From Verrucomicrobiota bacterium (lineage in GTDB: Bacteria; Verrucomicrobiota; Verrucomicrobiia; Chthoniobacterales; UBA10450): a DNA stretch of 15,365 nucleotides. A program made the position numbers and the translations under genes. The DNA is taken from assembly GCA_003219995.1 (NCBI GenBank), contig QHRC01000047.1, positions 2,227 to 17,591 on the forward strand, read 5' to 3'. Positions 1 through 6,976 of the stretch are shown here, piece after piece. Positions within the stretch are counted from its first letter, which is position 1; every line of letters begins with the position of its first letter. The notes under the pieces are model-generated. The model was not told the DNA's origin. It saw nothing but the letters and a program-made list of their open reading frames with translations, and did no database searches.

Positions 1-765
1 TTCAAGGTGCTCTTTCTTTTTTGGTTCGGCTTGCCGGTGTTCATTTTCTATTTTTTGCTTTCCCTGAACAAAGCGGCCGCGCCGAACTGGGACGCGTTGT
101 CGATCCTGGGTTTCAGCCTGCTCGCGGTTTACTTCTGGCGCGACCGCGTCGAAACGAGTCCGGTCCTGCGGTTCGGCGCCGGTGCGGCGCTGTTACTCGG
201 GCTCTTAATGAGTATTGTCGCGCTCGACACCGATCTCATTCGCAGCGCGGGATTGCAGTTGTGGCGAAGTGATCCGAGCGATCGTATGCGCGGCTGGAAA
301 TCTGCTACTCGCGCGGTCGAGAACATTCGCGGTGACCTCGAGGCAAAATCCGGGGAGAAACTGTTTCTGATTGCGGATGCCCGCGATCGCGCGTCGGAGA
401 TTTCCTTTTATTTGCGCGACAAACGACTGGAAGGCCCCGGCCATCCGCCCGTTTACATCGTCGAGTCGCAGGACATGGTGAACCAATTTTCATTTTGGCC
501 GCGCTACGATCAATTTGTCGAAGCGGGACCCGGCGTCCCGCGACCGGAAGGCGAAACTTACACGGAGGAGAATGGCATCAATCCTTTTGTCGGGCGTAGC
601 GCGCTCTTTATCCTAAGCGGAGAAAAAGAGCGCGCGCCGCATAATATCCGGGCGGCGTTTCAGTCGACGGAACTGGTTGGCACGATTCAAGTATGGCGTT
701 ACGACAAGTTGCTCCGCACGTGGCAGGTTTTCCTGTGCCGGAATTATCGTCCGCTGCCCCTGTAA
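1..765 (+). CDS. GT39 (ArnT-like) membrane glycosyltransferase, 3' part only
   Basis: The reading frame is open from base 1, so the 5' part of the gene lies left of the window; a GTG at 7 is not taken as a start. The visible 254 codons begin with three hydrophobic segments (about residues 1-20, 31-46 and 58-74), followed by a soluble domain of roughly 170 residues. The first segment ends in SLNKAAAPNW, which resembles the conserved K/R-x-x-PNW loop of dolichyl-phosphate-mannose/ArnT-type transferases. The soluble part has the family's GWKSATRAVENI helix, an ADARDRASEISFYLRDK stretch and NQFSFWPRYD near the end. Family members move a sugar from a polyprenyl-phosphate carrier to an acceptor such as lipid A, outside the inner membrane. 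The next gene, 5 bp downstream, encodes the kind of GT2 enzyme that makes such carriers, so the two probably form one unit. The acceptor cannot be told from sequence. Confidence 0.8.
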   Translation, partial: FKVLFLFWFGLPVFIFYFLLSLNKAAAPNWDALSILGFSLLAVYFWRDRVETSPVLRFGAGAALLLGLLMSIVALDTDLIRSAGLQLWRSDPSDRMRGWKSATRAVENIRGDLEAKSGEKLFLIADARDRASEISFYLRDKRLEGPGHPPVYIVESQDMVNQFSFWPRYDQFVEAGPGVPRPEGETYTEENGINPFVGRSALFILSGEKERAPHNIRAAFQSTELVGTIQVWRYDKLLRTWQVFLCRNYRPLPL

Positions 766-770
766 CGGAG

Positions 771-1436
771 ATGACGGATTCACTCGCAGTCTCGGTGATC
801 GTGCCGCTCTATAATGAAGAAGAGAGCATGTCGATTTTGCAGTCCGAGTTGCGCGCCGCGCTGGCGGGAGTCGATCATGAAATTATTTTCGTCGACGATG
901 GCTCGATCGATCGCACAGGCGAGCGAGTCGAAAAGGCCGCGAATGTTCGTCTAATTCGGTTTGAAAAAAATGCCGGCCAAAGCGCCGCAATCTATGCCGG
1001 GCTCCTGGTCGCGAACGGAGCCGTCGCCATATTGATCGATGGCGATCTGCAAAATGATCCGGCCGATATTCCGAGATTGCTTGCGGAAATTTCGCGCGGC
1101 GCCGATCTCGTCTGCGGTTATCGCGAGCGGCGCAAGGACACTCTCGTGAAACGCCTGACCAGCCGGATCGCTAATGCCGTGCGAAGCCGTTTCACGAAAG
1201 ACGGTGTGCGTGACACCGGGTGCACGCTGAAAGCGATGCGGCGCGAGTGTGTCAGCGCGCTCGTGCCTTTCAAAGGCATGCATCGCTTTATTCCCGCGCT
1301 CATCAAGGCGGCGGGCTATCGCCTGGTTGAGATCCCCGTCGCGCACCGTCCCCGTCGCTTTGGTCCTTCGCGCCACCATCGACATGTTCGGCGTGCGCTG
1401 GCTGCTCTTGCGGCGATTAAATTACAAAATCCGTGA
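771..1436 (+). CDS. GT2 polyprenyl-phosphate sugar transferase (DPM1/ArnC-like), C-terminal frameshift suspected
   Basis: Start chosen at ATG 771, just before MTDSLAVSVIVPLYNEEE, the usual first strand of GT-A family 2 enzymes; an in-frame ATG at 693 would overlap the previous gene by 73 bp. FVDDGSIDRT gives the first nucleotide-sugar-binding aspartates, DGDLQNDP the metal-binding aspartates, and DTGCTLKAMRR the later family motif. Such enzymes transfer a sugar from a nucleotide donor to undecaprenyl phosphate on the cytoplasmic face, feeding a GT39 transferase like the one just upstream. The last ~25 residues (after HRPRRFGPSR) do not look like the family. The +1 frame instead reads LRATIDMFGVRWLLLRR and stops at 1441-1443, which fits the expected C-terminal helix. 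The product therefore seems frameshifted near 1365-1380, either truly or by assembly error. No strong ribosome binding site is seen; GGAG directly abuts the ATG. Confidence 0.82.
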   Translation: MTDSLAVSVIVPLYNEEESMSILQSELRAALAGVDHEIIFVDDGSIDRTGERVEKAANVRLIRFEKNAGQSAAIYAGLLVANGAVAILIDGDLQNDPADIPRLLAEISRGADLVCGYRERRKDTLVKRLTSRIANAVRSRFTKDGVRDTGCTLKAMRRECVSALVPFKGMHRFIPALIKAAGYRLVEIPVAHRPRRFGPSRHHRHVRRALAALAAIKLQNP

Positions 1437-1454
1437 ATTGTAACTACGCCGGCT

Positions 1455-1517
1455 CAAGCGGAAAACGCGCTTGTCAACCTAACCGCTCCCGCTAAGCTTG
1501 CCGTCCCGTACGGGCAA
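1455..1517 (+). other. Spacer between GT2 and ptsN-like gene with two small hairpins
   Basis: CAAGCG (1455-1460) pairs with CGCTTG (1468-1473) around a 7-base loop. A second stem, TTGCC (1498-1502) with GGCAA (1513-1517), overlaps the 10-bp palindrome CCCGTACGGG (1505-1514) and ends 4 bases before the ATG of the EIIA gene. Neither has a clear U-tract. The first could weakly terminate the glycosyltransferase transcript and the second could shape the EIIA leader. Both readings are tentative. Confidence 0.25.
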
Positions 1518-1521
1518 CCTC

Positions 1522-1989
1522 ATGTCCCTGGCAAGTCTATTAACCGCCGAGCAAATTATTCCCGAGATGAAGGCGGCCGAGCGTTGGCCGGCGATCGTGG
1601 AATTGATCGATCTGCTCGTGGGGTTGGGCAAAATCAAGACCGCCGATCGCGACAGCATTCTCGCCTCGCTCAAACAGCGCGAGGAAACGATGAGCACCGG
1701 CATCGGGTTTGGAATTGCGATTCCGCATTGCTCGTCCGATCGGCTCGAAGAAGTGGTCGCGGCGTTTGGAAGATCGACAACCGGCATCGAATTCGATGCG
1801 CTTGATAATGCGCCCGTCAAATTTGTCGTCCTTTTTATCGTGCCGAAAAACCAATTTCAAACCCATCTACGCACGCTCGCGTCGATCGCGAAGTTTTTGA
1901 ACGATCGCGCCGTCCGCGAGAGTCTGGCCGCGGCCAAATCGAGCGAAGAAATTTTGTCGATCTTTCTCAGCGGCTCGCAAAAAGCGTAG
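1522..1989 (+). CDS. ptsN: PTS EIIA-type (PtsN-like) phosphoryl-acceptor protein
   Basis: This is a single EIIA domain of 155 residues, the usual size for PtsN (EIIA-Ntr). Start chosen at ATG 1522 (MSLASLLTAEQIIPEM); a TTG at 1498 would add eight residues and lies in a hairpin. The active-site region is STGIGFGIAIPHC, with the phosphorylatable histidine at residue 69, at about the position of the active-site His of PtsN. VVLFIVPKNQFQTHLRTLASIAKFL is the conserved second half. No EIIB or EIIC partner is nearby, which favours a regulatory nitrogen-PTS role (phosphoryl relay from EI-Ntr and NPr affecting transport and metabolism) over sugar uptake. The second residue of the IPHG motif is Cys here instead of Gly, a mild variation. 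Two copies of the AAGATCGACAA motif lie inside the gene (1770 and 1954). Confidence 0.85.
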   Translation: MSLASLLTAEQIIPEMKAAERWPAIVELIDLLVGLGKIKTADRDSILASLKQREETMSTGIGFGIAIPHCSSDRLEEVVAAFGRSTTGIEFDALDNAPVKFVVLFIVPKNQFQTHLRTLASIAKFLNDRAVRESLAAAKSSEEILSIFLSGSQKA

Positions 1990-2053
1990 TCAGCCCGCTC
2001 GCGACGATGCCGGGAGGTGGATCGGCCGCTCTGCGGGCGATGCTAAAATAAAT

Positions 2054-2073
2054 GCCCCGAATGTCTTCGGGGC
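2054..2073 (+). terminator. Perfect 8-bp GC-rich hairpin, candidate terminator after the EIIA gene
   Basis: GCCCCGAA (2054-2061), loop TGTC, TTCGGGGC (2066-2073) is a perfect stem-loop 65 bp after the EIIA stop codon. The following bases CAATTTAA are only partly T-rich, so it is a weak intrinsic terminator at best. It could equally be a processing or attenuation hairpin ahead of argS. Confidence 0.4.
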
Positions 2074-2113
2074 CAATTTAACATCGAGCAAGGGACTGCT
2101 TGGTCCACCTTCT

Positions 2114-2141
2114 CGCTTCGCAGAGCGAAGCGGCTACAATC
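2114..2141. repeat. Hairpin repeat ending in GCGGCTACA, upstream of argS
   Basis: CGCTTCG (2114-2120), loop CAGAG, CGAAGCG (2126-2132) forms a 7-bp stem and is followed by GCTACA. The string CAGAGCG...GGCTACA recurs, with changes, at the right end of the palindromic element inside argS (3602-3619). I infer that both belong to one dispersed family, with this copy lacking the left TGTAGCC end. It lies 27-45 bp ahead of the argS start and would be in its 5' leader if transcribed. Confidence 0.45.
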
Positions 2142-2158
2142 TCTCCGGTTGACCAATC

Positions 2159-3907
2159 ATGGAAACGTTTCAATCACTTCTCGAGAAGAAACTTTCTGAG
2201 GCCATCGCGAAAACAGGCTTTCCCAGTACGGGTGACTTAACCCCGGCAACGGATCCGCGTTTCGGTGATTATCAAACCAATGCCGCGCTCGTTCTGGCCA
2301 AACAGCGCAGTGAGAATCCGAAAACTATCGCCGAAAAAATCATTGCTCAGCTCGATGTCGGCGAGTGGAGCGAAACGCCCACTGTGGCCGGCGCCGGCTT
2401 TATCAATTTCAAATTGCGGGCCGCTGCGATCGCGAAGAAAGCTTTCGAACTTTGCCAGGACGAACGGCTCGGCGTCGCCAGGGCAAGGTCGCCAAGACGG
2501 ATCGTGATCGATTTCGGATCGCCCAACGTGGCCAAGCCGATGCACGTCGGGCACATCCGCAGCACTGTGCTGGGCGATGCGCTGGCCCGGATTGCGCAAT
2601 TTCTCGGTCACGATGTCATCCGCGACAATCACATCGGCGATTGGGGCACGCAGTTCGGGATGGTGATTTACGGCTGGAAAAATTTGCTCGATGGACAAGC
2701 CCTGGCGCGCGATCCGATTGCCGAGCTGGTCCGCATTTACAAAGAGGCCAATGAAAGATCGACAATCGATCCGGCCGTGCGCGAGGCCTGCCGGCAGGAG
2801 CTGGTCAAGCTGCAATCGGGCGATCCGGAGAATTTGTCGATTTGGAAACAATGCGTCAATTTGTCGACGCGGGACTTTGAGAGCGCGTATGCGCTGCTCG
2901 ATATTCATTACGATATCCAGCGCGGTGAAAGTTTTTATAACGATCGGCTGGCTGAAGTGGTCGATCGATTGCTCAAATCCAGCATCGCAGAAATCAGCCA
3001 AGGCGCCGTCTGCGTTTTCTTCCGCGATATTCCCGAGCTGGCGGACAAGCCCTGCATTATTCGCAAGAGTGACGGCGGTTTCAACTACGCGACCACCGAC
3101 GTCGCGACGGTTGACTATCGCATCAACGATTTGAAAGCGGACACGATCTGGATTGTGACGGGCGCGCCGCAGATATTGCATTTCCGGCAGATCTTCGAGA
3201 TCGCGCGCCGCGAAGGTTACAAAGCCGATTTTCGCCATATCACGCACGGCAGCATCCTGGGCGAAGACCGCAAGCTGATGAAAACGCGTTCTGGCGAGAA
3301 TGTGCCATTGCGCGAATTGCTCGATGAGGCTTGCAAACGCGCTCGCGCGATTGTTGATGAAAAAAATCCGGACTTGAGTGACGCGGAAAAGATCGACATC
3401 GCGCACAAGATTGGAATCGGGGCCGTCAAGTACAGCGATCTGTCGCAGTATCGGATGACGGATTACGTTTTTTCCTGGGCCCGAATGTTGTCCTTGCAGG
3501 GAAACACCGCGCCGTATCTGCAAAACGCTTACGTCAGGATTCGCTCGATCTTTCGCAAAGCGGATGTAGCCGCCCCGCTCAGTCAGGGCGAGACACGTCG
3601 ACAGAGCGCCGTGGCTACAGAGATCGGGGAGTTCGTTCTGGTGGATCCTCCCGAGATTAATCTCGCGAAACGTCTTTGCCAATTTGGCGAAGTTGTCCCG
3701 CAAGTCCTGAACGATTTTCGCCCGAACGTCCTGGCGAATTATTTATTCGAGCTGGCCAATAGCTTCCATGCTTTTTACGAAGCCTGCCCGGTTTTGAAAT
3801 CGGAAGAGCCGGCGCGCAGCTCACGGCTGGCGTTGTGCGGTCTGGGCGGACGAATTTTGGAGCGAGGTCTCGATCTTCTCGGAATCAAAGCGCCCGAGAA
3901 GATGTGA
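2159..3907 (+). CDS. argS: Arginyl-tRNA synthetase
   Basis: This class I synthetase of 582 residues charges tRNA-Arg with arginine using ATP, in the cytoplasm. The N-terminal Add1-type domain (about residues 1-100) has FGDYQTNAAL. The HIGH signature appears as MHVGHIRST near residue 128, after VIDFGSPNVAKP. The KMSKS-equivalent loop reads KLMKTRSGENVPLRELL near residue 378. The DALR anticodon-binding domain follows (FSWARMLSLQGNTAPYLQNAYVR), and the end, LLGIKAPEKM, matches the family's usual C-terminus. Start ATG 2159 is natural, though no Shine-Dalgarno is visible. One oddity is a segment in the DALR domain (about residues 469-487, VAAPLSQGETRRQSAVATE) encoded by a TGTAGCC...GGCTACA palindromic element at 3565-3619. 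The TGA stop is the first triplet of a 20-bp perfect palindrome. Length is in the normal range for bacterial ArgRS (about 550-590). Confidence 0.97.
   Translation: METFQSLLEKKLSEAIAKTGFPSTGDLTPATDPRFGDYQTNAALVLAKQRSENPKTIAEKIIAQLDVGEWSETPTVAGAGFINFKLRAAAIAKKAFELCQDERLGVARARSPRRIVIDFGSPNVAKPMHVGHIRSTVLGDALARIAQFLGHDVIRDNHIGDWGTQFGMVIYGWKNLLDGQALARDPIAELVRIYKEANERSTIDPAVREACRQELVKLQSGDPENLSIWKQCVNLSTRDFESAYALLDIHYDIQRGESFYNDRLAEVVDRLLKSSIAEISQGAVCVFFRDIPELADKPCIIRKSDGGFNYATTDVATVDYRINDLKADTIWIVTGAPQILHFRQIFEIARREGYKADFRHITHGSILGEDRKLMKTRSGENVPLRELLDEACKRARAIVDEKNPDLSDAEKIDIAHKIGIGAVKYSDLSQYRMTDYVFSWARMLSLQGNTAPYLQNAYVRIRSIFRKADVAAPLSQGETRRQSAVATEIGEFVLVDPPEINLAKRLCQFGEVVPQVLNDFRPNVLANYLFELANSFHAFYEACPVLKSEEPARSSRLALCGLGGRILERGLDLLGIKAPEKM
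3565..3619. repeat. 55-bp palindromic element embedded in argS coding sequence
   Basis: The ends are inverted: TGTAGCC (3565-3571) and GGCTACA (3613-3619). Inside them CGCTC (3576-3580) pairs with GAGCG (3604-3608), leaving a central stretch of 23 bases. The element stays in frame and encodes a polar, family-atypical loop between the helix ending SIFRKA and the strand GEFVLVDPPEINLAKRL. Its right end resembles the repeat just upstream of argS (2121-2137). In-frame palindromic insertions within essential genes are known in Rickettsia (RPE); this looks analogous but unrelated in sequence. Confidence 0.5.
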
Positions 3908-3924
3908 CACGCCGCGGCGTGTCA
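3905..3924. repeat. 20-bp perfect palindrome starting at the argS stop codon
   Basis: TGACACGCCGCGGCGTGTCA reads identically on both strands, and its first three bases are the argS TGA stop. In RNA it can form an 8-bp stem with a tight CGCG loop. The following bases (TCCTGA) are not a U-tract. It may act as a terminator or 3'-end stabiliser for argS mRNA. Confidence 0.55.
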
Positions 3925-4027
3925 TCCTGAGCGGAGCGAAGGACCTCTCAGTTGGTTTGGAGCACCCAATCAACACAAGAACGCAACCGGAACGTTTGTG
4001 GGGTCCCTCGCATTCGCTCGGGATGAC
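3921..4027. repeat. Imperfect inverted repeat of the GTCATCCTGAGCG type between argS and treY
   Basis: The left arm GTCATCCTGAGCGGAGCGAA (3921-3940), then GGACC, mirrors the right arm ending TTCGCTCGGGATGAC (4013-4027), preceded by GGGTCCC. The arms are about 25 bases, imperfect, with roughly 55 bases between. From general knowledge, GTCATCCTGAGCG...GCGAAGGA strings recur in intergenic DNA of many environmental bacteria. Here it fills most of the 160-bp gap before treY. No convincing promoter for treY was recognised in the remaining 40 bases. Confidence 0.5.
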
Positions 4028-4067
4028 CTGCGTATTGTGTTAATTGAGTCTAACCTTTTCGCTCGAC

Positions 4068-6926
4068 ATGACAAAGCAACAACATCCGCGCATTCCCAGT
4101 TGCACTTACCGATTGCAATTTAACCGGCAGTTTACTTTTGCGCAGGCACGCGAAGTCGTCCCCTACTTACACGCCCTCGGTGTGAGCGACGCCTATTCAT
4201 CGCCCTATTTTCAGGCGCGGGCAGACAGTTTGCATGGCTACGAAATTAGCGATCACAATAAGCTCAACGCCGCGATTGGTTCGCGCGAAGAGTACGATGC
4301 CTGGATTGCCGAGCTGCACGCGCACCGGATGGGTCAAGTGCTCGATTTCGTGCCCAACCACATGGGTATCGCCGAGCCCCTCAATCTATGGTGGATGGAT
4401 GTGCTCGAAAATGGACCCAGCTCGATGTACGCGCCTTACTTCGACATCGAATGGGAGCCACTCAAGTCCGACCTGCGCGGCAAGGTTCTGCTGCCGATTT
4501 TGAGCGATCAATACGGACGCGTGCTCGAGCGGGGCGAGCTCCAGGTCCGTTTCGAAGAAGGCGCTTTTTATCTTTCCTACTACGATCGCCGGCTACCGAT
4601 CGCGCCCGGCACTTATCGGCACATTTTGGAGATCGCACGGCAAAATCTGGCCAAATATAAGCAAGAAGATTTTTATGCCGAATTCCAAAGCATCCTGACC
4701 GCGCTCGAATATCTGCCGAAGCGCACGGAGACCAATCCGCAGCGAATCGCGGAGCGCGCTCGCGAGAAGGAAATCGTCAAGCGTCGGCTGGAACGTCGTT
4801 GTCAGGAGGCGCCACAAGTCCAACAGGCGATCGAAAAAGCAGTGCGGCAAATCAACGGCAAACCCGGTGATGCGCGCAGCTTTGACGCGCTCGATGAGCT
4901 GCTCAACGCCCAATCATACCGTCTGGCATTCTGGCGGGTGGCGGCGGAAGAAATTAATTATCGCCGGTTTTTCGATGTCAACGATCTGGCGGCAATCCGC
5001 ATGGAGTTGCCGGAGGTTTTTGAAGCGACCCACCAGTTACTTGTCGATCTTGTCCGCGCCGGCGCGGTCACCGGCTTACGCGTCGATCATCCGGACGGTC
5101 TTTATTTGCCGCAGGAATATTTCGAAAAATTGCAGCAGCGTTGCGCGGAGGCCCTTGGGATCGCATTGCCCCACGATGGTCGCGCCATCTACATGGTGCT
5201 CGAGAAAATTCTCACCGGCAGCGAGACGCTCCCGAAAGGTTGGCCGGTGCATGGTACAACCGGCTACGACTTCGCGAGCCAGGTGACTCAGCTCCTGGTC
5301 GATTCCTCCGCCGAAACTGCGATAACAAAGACATTCCATCGTTTCCTCGGGCACTCTTTGCACTTCGGCCATCTCGTTTATGCGAAGAAGCTCCTCGTGA
5401 TGCGATTGGCGTTGGCCAACGATGTCGATGTTCTTGGCAACATGGTCGACCGGCTGTCAGAGCAAAATCGCTGGTATCGCGATTTCACGCTTGAAGCCCT
5501 CGCTCGCGCCGTGCGCGAGACGATCGCCTGCTTTCCCGTTTATCGAACGTATCTCGCCCCGGGCCAGCCGGTGAGCGACGAGGATCGGCAAGTTATCGAA
5601 CGCGCGGTGGCCGCCGCCAAGCGCCGGAATCCGGTGATCGAAGAATCGGTCTTCAATTTTGTGCGCGACATATTGCTCTTCCGTTTTCCGGAAAATCTCG
5701 ATGAGGACGCGCGCGCCGCGCACACCCAGTTTGTCCTCAAGTTCCAGCAGGCCACCGGGCCGATCATGGCCAAAGGGGTCGAGGACACGGCGTTTTACAT
5801 TTACAACCGGCTGGCGGCGTTAAACGAAGTCGGCGGCGAACCGCAGCAATTCGGGTTGAGCGTGGATGCATTTCACGAGCGCAATTTGAATCGGCAACGC
5901 GATTGGCCGGCGACGCTGCTGGCGACTTCCACCCACGACACCAAGCGGAGCGAAGATGTGCGCGCGAGAATGATCGCCATTTCGGAAATACCGGAGCTTT
6001 GGCGGCGGTCGTTGGCGCGCTGGCGCATCGCCAACCGCCGTTGGAAACGCAGCGTCAACGATGCGGAGGCCCCGGACGCGAACGAGGAATATCTGCTGTA
6101 TCAAACTTTGCTCGGGACCTGGCCAATCCAAACATCGGGCGAACCGGAGGAGAACTCGACGCTGGAATACATCGAGCGCATTCAGATCTACATGGCGAAA
6201 GCCCTGAATGAAGCGAAAATCAATACGAGCTGGATTCAGCCAAATGAAGAATGGCTCGGCGCGATGCGTGATTTTGTGGTGAGGATTCTGGAAGCGTCGC
6301 CCAAGGCCAAATTTCTTCCCGGTTTTCTTTCAGTAGCGAAAGAGATTGCCCGGCTTGGCGCGATCAACTCGCTCACTCAGGCGCTCCTTAAACTGACTTC
6401 CCCGGGCGTGCCCGACATTTATCAGGGTAACGAGATTTGGGATTTTTCTCTGGTCGATCCGGACAACCGGCGTCCTGTCGAGTACGAACATCGTCGCGAG
6501 ATACTGGCCCAAATCGCGCAGGCAAACCCGCGGGAACTTGTCGATCTTTGGCCCGACGGCCGGATCAAGATGTTCCTGACGCAGCGAGCGCTGCAATTTC
6601 GGAGCGAACATGTCGATCTTTTCCGGCGCGGAAGCTATTTGCCCCTGGGGACGAGCGGAACGTTTGCCGAGTGCGGCATCAGTTTCGCACGAGAATTAGA
6701 TGGCCAATGGATCGTCGTGGTTGCGCCGCGGCTTTCATGGCGGATTGGTTTTCCGCCAGTCGGCGAGAAATGGAAAGATACGGCGGTTGAATTGCCCGAG
6801 TCGCTTTCGCTGGATTCCGTCCGCGAAATTTTCACCGGTCGCCAAATCCCTTTTGATGGCCGCCGTTTGAATCTTGCAGACGGATTGTCGATCTTGCCGT
6901 TTGCGGCGATCACAAATGCGAGGTAG
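4068..6926 (+). CDS. treY: Maltooligosyl trehalose synthase (GH13)
   Basis: The 952-residue protein converts the reducing-end alpha-1,4 bond of maltodextrins to alpha-1,1, the first step of the TreY/TreZ trehalose pathway. The N-terminus PSCTYRLQFNRQFTFAQA, followed by YLHALGVSDAYSSPYF and LDFVPNHMGI, is typical of TreY. The GH13 catalytic residues are visible: Asp340 in GLRVDHPDGL (nucleophile), Glu379 in YMVLEKIL (acid/base) and Asp624 in TSTHDTKRSEDVRAR. GPIMAKGVEDTAFY and SPGVPDIYQGNEIWDFSLVDPDNRRPV are further TreY signatures. Start chosen at ATG 4068; a TTG at 4044 adds eight unlikely residues, and neither has a good Shine-Dalgarno. TreZ and TreX are not adjacent, so the partner enzymes must be elsewhere if the pathway is complete. 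Trehalose or glycogen turnover under osmotic or drying stress is the likely context. The TAG stop lies in the arm of the downstream inverted repeat. Four AAGATCGACAA-type motifs lie inside. Confidence 0.96.
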   Translation: MTKQQHPRIPSCTYRLQFNRQFTFAQAREVVPYLHALGVSDAYSSPYFQARADSLHGYEISDHNKLNAAIGSREEYDAWIAELHAHRMGQVLDFVPNHMGIAEPLNLWWMDVLENGPSSMYAPYFDIEWEPLKSDLRGKVLLPILSDQYGRVLERGELQVRFEEGAFYLSYYDRRLPIAPGTYRHILEIARQNLAKYKQEDFYAEFQSILTALEYLPKRTETNPQRIAERAREKEIVKRRLERRCQEAPQVQQAIEKAVRQINGKPGDARSFDALDELLNAQSYRLAFWRVAAEEINYRRFFDVNDLAAIRMELPEVFEATHQLLVDLVRAGAVTGLRVDHPDGLYLPQEYFEKLQQRCAEALGIALPHDGRAIYMVLEKILTGSETLPKGWPVHGTTGYDFASQVTQLLVDSSAETAITKTFHRFLGHSLHFGHLVYAKKLLVMRLALANDVDVLGNMVDRLSEQNRWYRDFTLEALARAVRETIACFPVYRTYLAPGQPVSDEDRQVIERAVAAAKRRNPVIEESVFNFVRDILLFRFPENLDEDARAAHTQFVLKFQQATGPIMAKGVEDTAFYIYNRLAALNEVGGEPQQFGLSVDAFHERNLNRQRDWPATLLATSTHDTKRSEDVRARMIAISEIPELWRRSLARWRIANRRWKRSVNDAEAPDANEEYLLYQTLLGTWPIQTSGEPEENSTLEYIERIQIYMAKALNEAKINTSWIQPNEEWLGAMRDFVVRILEASPKAKFLPGFLSVAKEIARLGAINSLTQALLKLTSPGVPDIYQGNEIWDFSLVDPDNRRPVEYEHRREILAQIAQANPRELVDLWPDGRIKMFLTQRALQFRSEHVDLFRRGSYLPLGTSGTFAECGISFARELDGQWIVVVAPRLSWRIGFPPVGEKWKDTAVELPESLSLDSVREIFTGRQIPFDGRRLNLADGLSILPFAAITNAR

Positions 6927-6976
6927 GGGCGGTTACCCGAACCGCCCGCGGGCGATTGAGGTTAATCGCCCCTACC
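6922..6976. terminator. Double-hairpin palindromic element between convergent treY and M50-like gene
   Basis: The outer ends GGTAGGGGCG (6922-6931) and CGCCCCTACC (6967-6976, with minor offset) are inverted. Two inner hairpins follow each other: GGGCGGTT/AACCGCCC (6927-6934, 6940-6947, 5-base loop) and GGGCGATT/AATCGCCC (6950-6957, 6964-6971, 6-base loop). The TAG of treY (6924-6926) and the TAG of the minus-strand gene (6972-6974) both lie in the outer arms, so the element supplies both stop codons. It most likely acts as a bidirectional terminator. The same two-hairpin plan recurs at 11085-11144. Confidence 0.6.

Noticed and set aside
2237..3703. 488-codon open frame on the minus strand opposite argS
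   Set aside because: It is fully antisense to an unmistakable argS and shows no family motif; it is a codon-bias shadow of a GC-rich gene.
4044..4067. TTG start for treY eight codons upstream
   Set aside because: No Shine-Dalgarno and residues unlike the family; ATG 4068 places the conserved PSCTYRLQF at the expected distance.
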